NCBI GenBank assembly: GCA_020852055.1
Contig: JADZBP010000111.1
Span: 1 to 33,510 of the forward strand
Direction: 5' to 3'
Length of the DNA stretch: 33,510 bases
From: Candidatus Latescibacterota bacterium
GTDB lineage: Bacteria; Latescibacterota; UBA2968; UBA8231
The position numbers were made by a program, and so were the translations under genes. Below are positions 1 to 7,414 of this stretch, piece after piece. Within the stretch, counting starts at the first letter, position 1, and each line of letters starts with the position of its first letter. The notes under the pieces were generated by a model that did not search any database, was not told the origin of the DNA, and saw only the letters and a program-made list of their open reading frames with translations.

Positions 1-1
1 C

Positions 2-49
2 GATTACAACCAGTCGCTGATCGAATGGCAGCGGCTCACCGGAGAGTGA
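2..49 (+). CDS. C-terminal end of an upstream gene, possibly TolC-type outer-membrane efflux protein (partial)
   Basis: Frame 2 is open from the left edge to a TGA at 47-49 and reads DYNQSLIEWQRLTGE. The pattern of an Asn-Gln pair, an aliphatic helix and a final (L/A)TG is what the last helix of TolC-family outer-membrane efflux proteins usually looks like. Only 15 residues are visible, so the family call is an inference. The stop lies 2 bases before the ATG of the next gene, whose ribosome binding site (GGAGAG, 41-46) is inside this reading frame, so the two are probably co-transcribed. Confidence 0.45.
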   Translation, partial: DYNQSLIEWQRLTGE

Positions 50-51
50 AG

Positions 52-1227
52 ATGAAACCCAGAATGTTCTGTGCCGCGATGGCTTCGTTGCTGGCCTGCC
101 AGGTTTCGGCCCTGCAACTGGGCGTGGGCGGGTATGGTCTGGCCCTGGGCAACGAACCGGTGGCCAAGGGTCTGCGACTCAATCTGCGCGATCACCAGGT
201 GCAGCGGGTGGATGGCCTCAACCTGACCCTGTGGAAGGCCAAGCAGAATCCGGAGGCAGCCATCACCGGGATCGGGGTGGGTCTGGTCGGTCCCGAGGGC
301 GGCCGGCTCCGGGGGTTGATGGTGGGGGGCCTGGGGGTGCGGGCCCAGACCTCGCTCTCCGGTATCGCGCTGGGTGGCGCCGGGGTGGGAGTGGAGGGCA
401 AGCTGAGCGGCATTGCCGCCGGCCTGGCCGGAGTGGGCACCGAGGGCGACGCCAAGGGGGTCTTCGTCGGTGGGTTGGGGGTGGGAAGCGGCGGCAGAAT
501 CACCGGGGTTGCCCTGGGTGGTCTGGGCGTGGGCGCCGGCGACGACGTCACCGGGGTGATGCTGGGCGGGGTGGGCGCCGGGGCAGGGGAAAACCTGAAG
601 GGCATCGGGGCCGGCCTGGTGGGGGTGGGGGTGGGCGAGAACCTCGAAGGGTTGGTGCTGGGTGGGGTGGGCGCCGGCGTGGGTGAAAACCTGAAGGGGT
701 TGGCATTGGGGGGCGTGGGGGTGGGGGTGGGTGAGGAGGCCGTCGGGCTGGTGTTGGGCGGGATCGGTGCGGGGGTGGGCGAAAACCTGAAAGGGGCTGG
801 CGTCGGCCTGGTGGGCCTGGGCATCGGTAGGGACCTGAGCGGCGTGGGCTTGGGCGGGGTGGCGGTGGCGGCGGGCAGCGATATCCGCGGGATCGCGGCG
901 GGTGGGGTGGTGAAGGCCGGCGAGCGGCTCACGGGCCTGATGGTGGGCGCCCTGGCGGTACAGGCGGAGGAGCGGATCAGCGGCATCGCCGGCAGCCTGG
1001 TCAGCATCGGCGCCCCGGCGATGCGCGGGGTGATGGTCAGCGGCCTGAACGGCGTGGTCTTCAGGGACTTCTGGTTCAGGAAGGTGAACCAGCGGATGAG
1101 CGGCATTTCCGTGGGCCTGCTCAACACTACCTCCCAGTTGCGCGGGGCGCAGGTGGGGCTGCTCAATTACGCCGGCAACAACCCGCGCTGGCTGCGCCTG
1201 CTGCCGCTGGCCAATATGCATTTGTAG
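52..1227 (+). CDS. LA_2272-type surface repeat protein (glycine-rich 16-residue repeats)
   Basis: The protein has 391 residues and an unknown biochemical role; it is probably exported or at the cell surface. Residues 1-20 (MKPRMFCAAMASLLACQVSA) form a signal peptide. From residue 73 to about 325 there are sixteen back-to-back units of 15-16 residues built on G-h-x-h-G-G-h-G-h-G-x-G-x-x-h-x, for example GLVLGGVGAGVGENLK. After a spacer come two degenerate units (GISVGLLNTTSQLR, GAQVGLLNYAGNN) and the tail WLRLLPLANMHL. That ending, with GLLNYAGNNP, is typical of the LA_2272 surface-repeat family named from Leptospira and common in FCB bacteria. ATG 52 was chosen over an in-frame ATG at 25 because it gives a proper signal peptide and follows a GGAG site; the earlier ATG would overlap the upstream gene. 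The regular period suggests a stacked solenoid, which is inference. The stop is TAG. Confidence 0.75.
   Translation: MKPRMFCAAMASLLACQVSALQLGVGGYGLALGNEPVAKGLRLNLRDHQVQRVDGLNLTLWKAKQNPEAAITGIGVGLVGPEGGRLRGLMVGGLGVRAQTSLSGIALGGAGVGVEGKLSGIAAGLAGVGTEGDAKGVFVGGLGVGSGGRITGVALGGLGVGAGDDVTGVMLGGVGAGAGENLKGIGAGLVGVGVGENLEGLVLGGVGAGVGENLKGLALGGVGVGVGEEAVGLVLGGIGAGVGENLKGAGVGLVGLGIGRDLSGVGLGGVAVAAGSDIRGIAAGGVVKAGERLTGLMVGALAVQAEERISGIAGSLVSIGAPAMRGVMVSGLNGVVFRDFWFRKVNQRMSGISVGLLNTTSQLRGAQVGLLNYAGNNPRWLRLLPLANMHL
268..1026 (+). repeat. Sixteen tandem ~48-bp coding repeats
   Basis: Within the surface-repeat gene the DNA repeats with a period of 48 bp (a few units are 45 bp), each unit encoding one 16-residue Gly-rich motif. 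Central units (about 547-834) are the most alike: GENLK recurs as gaaaacctgaa(g/a) at about 589, 685 and 781. Outer units have diverged. This fits growth by unit duplication from the middle; it is a coding repeat, not a CRISPR. Confidence 0.8.
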
Positions 1228-1232
1228 GAGAG

Positions 1233-1297
1233 GCGCCGCGGAGCGGGTTTTCTGGATTCTGCCTGCCGAAACCAGCCACCCGCGGCGCTTGTCTTTG
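1233..1297 (+). terminator. Probable intrinsic terminator after the surface-repeat gene
   Basis: A 9-bp perfect GC stem (GCGCCGCGG at 1233-1241 with CCGCGGCGC at 1280-1288) encloses a loop that can itself pair GGTTT (1246-1250) with AAACC (1269-1273). It is followed by the T-rich run TTGTCTTTG. It sits 6 bases after the stop and 48 bases before the next start, so the following operon probably has its own promoter, which I cannot identify with confidence. Confidence 0.5.
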
Positions 1298-1344
1298 CCT
1301 CCCCCCTGCCCTACATTCCTGGCTGCCCAACGGGAGGGGGCCCC

Positions 1345-2100
1345 ATGGACAGCCAACTTGCCGCTGCCATCCAGCACCTGGACACCTACGGCTATTGCCT
1401 GCTGGAAGACCGCATCCCGGTCTCGCTGGCGCAGGGGTTAGCCGCCCGCTGCCTCGAATTACACGCCGACCCGCAGTACCTGCCGATGATGGTCAACGAC
1501 GACCCGAGATACCATACCCTCTTCGGCATGGTCAACCTCGACGACCGGGTGTGGCAGTGCGCCAGCCACCCGGATACCACGGCCATCGCCCGCCATTTCC
1601 TGGGCCCCCACTTCCGGGTGGTGGAGGCCTGCTCCAAACCCACCTGGCCCGGGGCGCCGGCCCAGCGCCTGCACGCCGATTCGGCCGGCAGCTTCCACCA
1701 GGTGCCCGACGTGCCCTGGATGATCAACACCATGTGGATGCTCACCGACTTCACGGTGGAGAACGGCGCCACCGGGGTGGTGCCCTTCAGCCACCGCTCC
1801 CGCTGCAAAGCCCCTCCCGCCGACTTCGACCACGCCCAGATCCGCCCCATCACCGGCCGGGCCGGCTCGGTGATGCTGTGGCACGGGGGCACCTTCCACA
1901 TCGCCCGGGCCAATACCAGCGACCAGATCCGCGTGGGCCTCAACATCGCCTACTATCCGCGCTGGTTCAACAACTGGGTGGAGGGCGGCCACCAGCCGGT
2001 CTGGCCCGAGACCTACGAGCGCATGCCCCCCGAAATGCAGCAGTTGTGCCCCGGCAAGCTGGGCCGCAGCCGTGCCGAACTCTACGAGGTCAGGAGGTAG
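1345..2100 (+). CDS. Phytanoyl-CoA dioxygenase (PhyH) family Fe(II)/2-oxoglutarate oxygenase
   Basis: This 251-residue cytoplasmic enzyme is of the PhyH family, which uses Fe(II), 2-oxoglutarate and O2 to hydroxylate small molecules. The facial metal triad is visible: H110-A-D112 (RLHADS) and distal H185 in LWHGGTFHIARAN. R196 (DQIRVGLNI) is in the position that binds the 2-oxoglutarate carboxylate. The N-terminal segment YGYCLLEDRIPVSLAQ is the usual opening of the family. Length is normal. A GGAGGGGG site precedes the ATG. The stop is 3 bases before the next gene's ATG, and that gene's AGGAGG site lies inside this reading frame, so translation is probably coupled. The natural substrate cannot be read from sequence; the two following genes imply oxidative breakdown or tailoring of an organic acid, ether or amide. 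Confidence 0.88.
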   Translation: MDSQLAAAIQHLDTYGYCLLEDRIPVSLAQGLAARCLELHADPQYLPMMVNDDPRYHTLFGMVNLDDRVWQCASHPDTTAIARHFLGPHFRVVEACSKPTWPGAPAQRLHADSAGSFHQVPDVPWMINTMWMLTDFTVENGATGVVPFSHRSRCKAPPADFDHAQIRPITGRAGSVMLWHGGTFHIARANTSDQIRVGLNIAYYPRWFNNWVEGGHQPVWPETYERMPPEMQQLCPGKLGRSRAELYEVRR

Positions 2101-2103
2101 GAC

Positions 2104-3177
2104 ATGAAACTGGGCGTATTCATGATGCCGCTGCATCCCCCGGAAAAATCGCGCACCGAGTGTTTCGAGGAGGACATCGACCTGGTGGTGCTGGCCGACG
2201 AGCTGGGGTATGCCGAGGCCTGGATCGGCCAGCATCACACCCTGGCCTGGGAGCCGATCCCGGCCAACGATCTCTTCATCGCCAATGTCTTTCCCCGCAC
2301 CAAGAATATCCGCCTGGGCACCGGGGTCTCCATCGTGCCCCAGCACCATCCGGCCAATATCGCCGTGCGCCTGGCCTATCTGGACCATCTCTCTCGGGGC
2401 CGGCTCAACTGCGGCTTTGGCCAGGGCGGGGTGCCCACCGACTGGGAGCTGTTCAATCTGCCCGACCCCAAGACCCAGGGCCTGATGACGGTGGAGGGGA
2501 TCGACATGATCCTCAAGCTGTGGCAGGCCCAGGCCCCCTTTGATTTCAAGGGTCAGTTCTGGCATATCAAGGTGCAGAACCCCATTCCCGAACTGGGCAT
2601 CGGCGAGTTGCTCAAGCCCTATCAGCAGCCGCACCCGCCCATCGCCATGAGTGTAATCAAACCCCAGTCCCTGGCGGCGCGTATGGCCGGCCAGCGCGGC
2701 TATATCCCCATCAGCACCAACCTGGTGCCGGTCTCCACGGTGGCCGAGCACTGGAAGACCTACAGCGCCGGGGCCGCGGAGGTCGAGCGCAAGCCGGCGC
2801 GGGCCGAGTGGCGGGTCTCGCGCAGCATCATCGTCGGCCGCACCCAGCAGGAGGCCTGGGAACTGGCCCGGCGCGGCTCCTTCATCGGCTCCTTCAAATA
2901 CCTGATCACCATCCTGCGCTCCCTGGGCTCCCTCAACCTGATCAAACACGATCCCGAGTTGCCCGACGAGATGGTCACGCCCGAGTACATGCTGGAGCAC
3001 CAGTGTATCATCGGCGATGTGCCGGGGTGTATCGACCAGTTGCAGCAGGTGTGGCAGACCACCGGCGGTTTCGGCACCCTGCTGATGATCGCCCACGACT
3101 GGGACGACCGGGAGGCCTGGCAACGCTCGATGCGCCTGCTGGCCGAGCAGGTGGCCCCGGCCCTTCCCTCCCTCTAG
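2104..3177 (+). CDS. LLM-class flavin-dependent monooxygenase (bacterial luciferase-like)
   Basis: This 357-residue protein belongs to the luciferase-like TIM-barrel family, which uses reduced FMN or F420 to oxygenate or oxidise small organics. It opens with strand 1, MKLGVFMMPLHPP. The diagnostic helix LADELGYAEAWIGQHH follows, then the (R/K)LGTGV strand (KNIRLGTGVSIVPQHHP) and the LDHLSRGRLNCGFGQG segment, all classical for the family. Length is normal. The start overlaps nothing, is preceded by AGGAGG, and the gap from the previous stop is 3 bases. It is the middle gene of the PhyH-LLM-amidohydrolase operon; such trios recur in Latescibacteria-like and marine bacteria, but the shared substrate is not known. 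The stop is TAG. Confidence 0.9.
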   Translation: MKLGVFMMPLHPPEKSRTECFEEDIDLVVLADELGYAEAWIGQHHTLAWEPIPANDLFIANVFPRTKNIRLGTGVSIVPQHHPANIAVRLAYLDHLSRGRLNCGFGQGGVPTDWELFNLPDPKTQGLMTVEGIDMILKLWQAQAPFDFKGQFWHIKVQNPIPELGIGELLKPYQQPHPPIAMSVIKPQSLAARMAGQRGYIPISTNLVPVSTVAEHWKTYSAGAAEVERKPARAEWRVSRSIIVGRTQQEAWELARRGSFIGSFKYLITILRSLGSLNLIKHDPELPDEMVTPEYMLEHQCIIGDVPGCIDQLQQVWQTTGGFGTLLMIAHDWDDREAWQRSMRLLAEQVAPALPSL

Positions 3178-3183
3178 ACCGCC

Positions 3184-4113
3184 ATGCTCATCGACGCTCA
3201 CACCCACATCTTCCCCCAGGTGCGCGGCCTGATCGGGGCCGGCCCCACCCGCAGCCTGGGATACGGGCGCATCGCCATCGGCGCCGAGGAGACCCAGCTC
3301 TTCCCTCCCTATGGGGAGAAGACGGCCTTCACCCCCGAGATGGTGGTGGCCAATATGGACTGGGCCGGGGTGGAAAGGGCGGTGCTGCTGCAGGGACCCT
3401 TCTACGGGGAATGCAACCAGTACGTGCTGGAGGCGCTGGAACGCTACCCCGAACGCCTGATCGGGGCCGCCTGCCTCGACCCGTGGGCAGCGCGCAGCCG
3501 CGCCCAGTTCGGCCGCATCATCACCCATCCGGGGTTCCGGGCGCTCAAGCTGGAGTGCTCCGAAGCCACGGGGTTGTGCAGCCTGCACCCGGACGCCAGG
3601 CTGGACGGCCCGGAACTGGTCTGGTTGTGGGAGGAGGTGGAGGCGGCGGGGTGGACCCTGGTGCTGGACCTGGGAGCGGTGGGCAGCCGCTCCTACCAGA
3701 CCGCCGCGGTGCGGACCATCGCCCAATCGCGGCCGGATCTGCGCATCGTCATCGCCCACCTGGGCCAGCCCCGGCCCCAGGTGGAGGACGACATGAAGCT
3801 GTGGCGGCAGTGGATCGAGCAGATCGATCTGGGCCGGCTGCCCAATGTCTACTTCGACACCGCCTCGCTGCCGGCCTACGTGCCCGGCGAGGATTTCCCC
3901 TACCCGACGGCGGCCCGGTACCTGCGCCAGGCCATCAACCGCATCGGGCCGGCCAAGGTGCTGTGGGGCACCGACCAGCCCGGCCTGCTGAGCCACCTGA
4001 ACTACCCGCAGCTGGTGAAGCTGGCCCAGCTACACACCCAGTTCCTCTCCCCGCGCGAGCGCGAGATGGTGCTGGGCGGCAACGCTCTGAAGGTCTACGG
4101 CTCAGCTCCATGA
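3184..4113 (+). CDS. Amidohydrolase family 2 (TIM-barrel metal hydrolase/decarboxylase)
   Basis: The protein has 309 residues and the amidohydrolase-2 fold (ACMSD/2-pyrone-4,6-dicarboxylate hydrolase group). The metal-binding HxH of strand 1 is H6-T-H8 (MLIDAHTHIFP). H192 lies in IVIAHLGQP, and the catalytic Asp is D264 in VLWGTDQPGL. The strand-5 His found in many relatives is not obvious: the strand reads LVLDLGAVG, so D162 stands there instead. Members of this family act on lactones, amides or carboxylates. The ATG is 6 bases after the TAG of the monooxygenase gene, so this is the last gene of the operon, acting after two oxygenases. It converges on the minus-strand gene ending at 4197; no clear terminator lies between them. 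Confidence 0.87.
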   Translation: MLIDAHTHIFPQVRGLIGAGPTRSLGYGRIAIGAEETQLFPPYGEKTAFTPEMVVANMDWAGVERAVLLQGPFYGECNQYVLEALERYPERLIGAACLDPWAARSRAQFGRIITHPGFRALKLECSEATGLCSLHPDARLDGPELVWLWEEVEAAGWTLVLDLGAVGSRSYQTAAVRTIAQSRPDLRIVIAHLGQPRPQVEDDMKLWRQWIEQIDLGRLPNVYFDTASLPAYVPGEDFPYPTAARYLRQAINRIGPAKVLWGTDQPGLLSHLNYPQLVKLAQLHTQFLSPREREMVLGGNALKVYGSAP

Positions 4114-4196
4114 GCTCAGCGCGGGCCGCCTGCAACGCCCATGCTGCCATCACCCGGCCGCCGTCCTTTGGCCGAGCTACCGGTCAATCCCCCTTT

Positions 4197-4553
4197 TCAA
4201 TGTTTGCCCTTCAACTCGGCCTTTGATCTGCCGGCCCTGATCATCTCATCGAGGTAGTGAAAAAGGGCGAGCAGGGGATGATAGAGCATCATGCGCGGCC
4301 CGGCATAACGCATGACCTGTCGCACCTGTTCCCGCATCGCGGGTTTGTAACAATGGGTGGGACACTGGGCGCAGGTTGGTTTGTCGTCCTGATAGGGACA
4401 CTTGTCAAGGCGTTGCTGGGCATAGGCCCACAGTTGTTGGCACTCAGCGCATGGGCTTTCCGTCTGTTGATGGTGTCCTCGGCAGTAGATCTCAATCATG
4501 ACCTGGATGGTATGTCGTTCTCGTGCCAAGCGGTCTTTCTTCACCAACATCAT
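4197..4553 (-). CDS. ygbA: YgbA-like 'nitrous oxide-stimulated promoter' family protein
   Basis: This 118-residue small Cys-rich protein matches the family of E. coli YgbA, which is induced by nitrosative stress through NsrR. The signature block is present: IEIYCRGHH, then CAECQQLWAYAQQRLDKCP, TCAQCPTHCYKPAMREQVRQVMRYAGPRMMLYHPLLAL. The paired Cys residues could bind metal, but that is inference. The open frame extends upstream to 4658, but the family begins near LARERHTI. Two adjacent ATGs (4553 and 4550) follow AGAAGGA, and the second has slightly better spacing. Its promoter is not clear. It lies 67 bases downstream of the isomerase stop, so it could be the tail of that minus-strand operon. 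No NsrR-like palindrome was seen. Confidence 0.8.
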   Translation of the reverse strand: MMLVKKDRLARERHTIQVMIEIYCRGHHQQTESPCAECQQLWAYAQQRLDKCPYQDDKPTCAQCPTHCYKPAMREQVRQVMRYAGPRMMLYHPLLALFHYLDEMIRAGRSKAELKGKH

Positions 4554-4620
4554 CAGGTCCTTCTCGACCCATTTGCGTGTATGGTACCTCACCCTCCCTC
4601 TCGCGGGGGGCCGCTGAGGG

Positions 4621-5451
4621 CTATTCGGCGACCTTGAGCCTCCGCGCCCACGCCACAAACAGGGGGAAGATCACTTCCGGTTCCTCCAGCTCGCGGTGCC
4701 AGCGTTTCTCGTGCTCGAACATCACCCATCCCGTATACCCCTGCTCGCGCAGGAGCCCGAGGGCCTCGGCCAGGGGCAACTGGCCGGTACCGGGGGTCAC
4801 GTAGCGCCAGCCGTCCTTCATCGCCTGCGGGTGGGTGGGGTCGTGGATGGCGTCCTTGACGTGGGTATAGCCCACCCGCGGGCCCACCGCCTCCCAGGTC
4901 TGGCGGGGCGACTCGCCGCCCACTCTTGCGGTGTGGCCCATATCCCACAAAATGCCGAAGGCCGGGTCGGGGATACGCTCCAGCAGCAGCCGGCAGTCCT
5001 GCGCCCTGATCCACTCGTCGTGGGTCTCGAAGAGCCAGCGCAGGCCGCGTGCCCCAGGCAACGCCAGGATGGCCTCCATACAGCGCCGCCCCTGATCGGC
5101 CAGGGCCTCCTTGCCCAGGGAGGCGTCGCCGCTGCCAAAGACCCGCACCTGGCCGCAGCCCAGCTCTCCGGCCAGGGCGATGGTGCGCCGCGCTTCCTCG
5201 ACATTCTCGGCCAACTTGTCGGCCACACACAGGCGGATACTGGAACTGATGCCGCACACCTCCAGGCCGGCGGCGCGCAGCTGGGCGCGACTCTGGGCCA
5301 CGCCGCTGGTGAATTCGGGCATCACGGTGATATCGAGCTGGTCGCGGATGCCGCGGAAGTCCACACCGTCGAAGCCGCACTGGCGGCCTTTGCTGCAGAT
5401 GGTGTCCAGATCCCAGTCCGGGCAGCCCAGGGTGGTAAAACTGAGTTTCAT
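4621..5451 (-). CDS. Sugar-phosphate isomerase/epimerase (xylose-isomerase-like TIM barrel)
   Basis: The protein has 276 residues of the AP-endonuclease-2/xylose-isomerase-like fold. Probable metal ligands are on successive strands: E142 (LFETHDEW), D170 and H173 (ILWDMGHT), H197 (GYTHVKDAIHD) and E246 (VMFEHEKRW). Such enzymes epimerise or isomerise keto-sugars or inositol-type polyols through a divalent metal. The start was placed at MKLSFTTLGCP, where homology begins, although the frame is open much further. It begins 8 bases after the stop of the preceding exported-protein gene, so it belongs to the 8758-to-4621 operon. The substrate is unknown; the Gfo/Idh/MocA gene at 21237 is the usual kind of partner but lies elsewhere. 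Confidence 0.85.
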   Translation of the reverse strand: MKLSFTTLGCPDWDLDTICSKGRQCGFDGVDFRGIRDQLDITVMPEFTSGVAQSRAQLRAAGLEVCGISSSIRLCVADKLAENVEEARRTIALAGELGCGQVRVFGSGDASLGKEALADQGRRCMEAILALPGARGLRWLFETHDEWIRAQDCRLLLERIPDPAFGILWDMGHTARVGGESPRQTWEAVGPRVGYTHVKDAIHDPTHPQAMKDGWRYVTPGTGQLPLAEALGLLREQGYTGWVMFEHEKRWHRELEEPEVIFPLFVAWARRLKVAE

Positions 5452-5459
5452 CGCCGTCC

Positions 5460-6707
5460 CTATTCGGAAAAGGCCCGGAAGGTCAGGGTGAAGCCGCCCA
5501 GACCGCCCAGGGCCGCACTGCTGAAGTACGCCAGATCGTCGAAGTGTCCGTCGGTGTCGGCCAGATAGGTCAGGCCCAGGCCCAGCAAGGTGCCGGCCAG
5601 CTCCCCGCCGCTGATGATCAGACCCTGGCCGAAGCTGAAGTCCTGCTTCTGCAGCAGGCGGTCGTTTATCCCGGTGCCGATGGCCATACCGGCCATGGCG
5701 CCGCCCACGTGGGCCCGCTTGCTCTCCGTTCCGGTGAGGTTGACCAGGGGCAGGGCGGCGAGGGCGCCGAGGAAGCCGCCGGCGCGCAGCACGTACGCGT
5801 CCCCCCGGGTGTAGTCGCGGTGCTGGGCCAGCCAGTCGCCCGCGTACAGGCCCGCCCCTGAGCTGAGCAGGGTCAGGCCGTCGCCCAGGCGGCGGGCGCG
5901 GTTGTCGTCGTACAGTCCGGTGACATAGGAAAGGCCCAGACCGCCCAGCAGCCCGAAGTCCCCCATCACTGCCCACAGCTCCGCCTGGCCGTGGCTGGAG
6001 CGGCGCCAGTCCACCGCCTTGAAGCCCAGGGCCGAGCCCAGGATCGCGCTGCCCAGCACCGTGGCCCCGTCGCTGCGGGAGCTGCGCTCCTTCTCGGCGG
6101 CCAGGTCGGCCAGGAGCAGGCCGTAGGCGATGCCGCGGGTGCCGCCGAACTGGGCCAGTTGCCGGTGGGCCGGGGTGACGGCGCGCTGGCGGGTGAGGCG
6201 GTAGGGCAGATAGAAACCGGTGGCGGTGGTGAGCATGTACGAGGCCAGGGCCGGTCGGCCGTCCAGGTCGAGCAGGGTGGGCACGGCCGGGCCGTAGGCG
6301 AAGAGGGAGAGCAACACCTGGTCGAGCAGCAACTCGCCGCGTCCCGACTGGTCGAACTGCAGGCCTACCGGAGGCAGGGCCAGGCGCCGCCGCAGGTCGA
6401 GGCGCAGGGAATCCACGGCGGCCGGCGACAGCAACTGCCGTTCCCGCCAGCGCCTGCCCTGCCGCTGCCAGGCGATCTCCAGCACGTAGGTTTGGTCCTC
6501 GCCCAGGAAGAGGCGGGCGTTCTGGAACTGCTCGATCTCGGGAAAGAGGCCCAGCCGGGTGCGCAGCGCCGGGGTGACCTCCTGCACCTTGCCTTCGGGG
6601 TCGAGGGGCACCTGTTCCTCGGTGCGCACCTCCCCGGCGCTGGCAGCCAGGGCCGATAGCAGCAGGGCGGCGAGGGTATGCCGCAGCAGCGATTCAGCTT
6701 TTCGCAT
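5460..6707 (-). CDS. Exported or envelope protein of unknown function
   Basis: I do not recognise this 415-residue protein. It starts MRKAESLLRHTLAALLLSALAASAGE, a clear signal peptide with an AxA-type cleavage site. A mature N-terminal region with charged, mixed secondary structure follows (to about residue 120). From there to the C-terminus are many short Gly/Ala/Leu-rich hydrophobic stretches (GSAILGSALGF, LLGGLGLSYVTGLY, GGAMAGMAIGTG, GTLLGLGLTYLAD) alternating with polar turns, ending GGFTLTFRAFSE. That pattern fits an outer-membrane or multi-pass envelope protein. An ATG 21 bases earlier would spoil the signal peptide and was rejected. The start overlaps the end of the cysteine-hydrolase gene by 14 bases, so the two are translationally coupled, which is odd for an envelope protein next to a cytosolic hydrolase. 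Confidence 0.65.
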   Translation of the reverse strand: MRKAESLLRHTLAALLLSALAASAGEVRTEEQVPLDPEGKVQEVTPALRTRLGLFPEIEQFQNARLFLGEDQTYVLEIAWQRQGRRWRERQLLSPAAVDSLRLDLRRRLALPPVGLQFDQSGRGELLLDQVLLSLFAYGPAVPTLLDLDGRPALASYMLTTATGFYLPYRLTRQRAVTPAHRQLAQFGGTRGIAYGLLLADLAAEKERSSRSDGATVLGSAILGSALGFKAVDWRRSSHGQAELWAVMGDFGLLGGLGLSYVTGLYDDNRARRLGDGLTLLSSGAGLYAGDWLAQHRDYTRGDAYVLRAGGFLGALAALPLVNLTGTESKRAHVGGAMAGMAIGTGINDRLLQKQDFSFGQGLIISGGELAGTLLGLGLTYLADTDGHFDDLAYFSSAALGGLGGFTLTFRAFSE

Positions 6708-7407
6708 AGGCCTTGCAGGCGGCGGCAAATTCCGCCGAGGTGGAGGTGTAGCCGATGATGTGCTCGAAGTTGCGGAACATGATCTTGCGCAGCCAGCCGC
6801 CCTCGGGCAGGGAAGGGTCGAGGGTGTCGGGGTACTCCGAGGAAAAGGTGCAGTCGCGCAAGAGGATCACCCGGTAGTTGTGCTCCACCGCCCCGGCCAG
6901 GGTCTGGTACAGGCAGGCCCGCTGGCTGAAGCCGGTGGCGATCAGGGTCTTGATGTCGTAGCAGCGCAGGTGGTAGTCCACATGGGTCTCGTGGAAACCG
7001 GACCACTCGCGCTTGGGGAAATCCGGCTCGTGAGGCAGAGGCTGGATGGAGGGCGAGTACCGGGGTTGATGCGGGGTGCGGGCCGGGGGCGGGCGGTGGG
7101 CCGCCTCGGCATTGCCCCAGCGGGTGCCGTGTAATTCGCGTTTGATGCTGCCCGGCTCGTCGGCGAGGGAGAAATCGTTGTGGATGAAGATCACGTGCAT
7201 CCCGGCGGCGCGGGCGGCCTTGAGGGCCGGAGCGATACCGTTTTCCACATACTCGTTGCCCGCGCCGCAGTCGCTGTCCACCACCATGAAGGCGGTGCGT
7301 TCCAGCTCGATCTCGAGGTCGGCGTACGCGTGGCCGTCCCCCTGCTCCTTGCCCTCGTAATAACCCGTGCCGCGGTACCAGCGCACCGGCACCTTCAGTA
7401 TGGCCAT
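6694..7407 (-). CDS. Isochorismatase-like cysteine hydrolase
   Basis: This 237-residue member of the isochorismatase/nicotinamidase superfamily cleaves C-N or C-O bonds through a Cys-Asp-Lys triad. The strand FMVVDSDCG holds the Asp (D44 or D46). The second motif, PKREWSGFHETHVDYHLR, supplies a Lys (K132) in the family's K..(F/Y)SxF..T.L...LR pattern. The nucleophile is C165 in LIATGFSQRACLYQTL. The N-terminal extension (about 38 residues, Gly/Tyr-rich) is longer than in minimal nicotinamidases and resembles biuret- or carbamoyl-amide-hydrolase relatives. It follows the unknown TIM-barrel-like gene by 7 bases in the same operon. A likely role is hydrolysis of an amide or carbamate; the substrate is not determinable. 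Confidence 0.85.
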   Translation of the reverse strand: MAILKVPVRWYRGTGYYEGKEQGDGHAYADLEIELERTAFMVVDSDCGAGNEYVENGIAPALKAARAAGMHVIFIHNDFSLADEPGSIKRELHGTRWGNAEAAHRPPPARTPHQPRYSPSIQPLPHEPDFPKREWSGFHETHVDYHLRCYDIKTLIATGFSQRACLYQTLAGAVEHNYRVILLRDCTFSSEYPDTLDPSLPEGGWLRKIMFRNFEHIIGYTSTSAEFAAACKAYAKS

Positions 7408-7414
7408 GGGTCTC

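Noticed and set aside
268..1026. CRISPR array or non-coding satellite
   Set aside because: The 48-bp period is in frame, units vary mostly at silent or conservative positions, and there are no unique spacers.
1459..3996. 845-codon open frame on the minus strand opposite the PhyH/LLM/amidohydrolase genes
   Set aside because: It is a GC-rich shadow frame: Gly/His/Pro/Gln-rich with no domain pattern, no ribosome site, and lying opposite three clearly recognisable genes.
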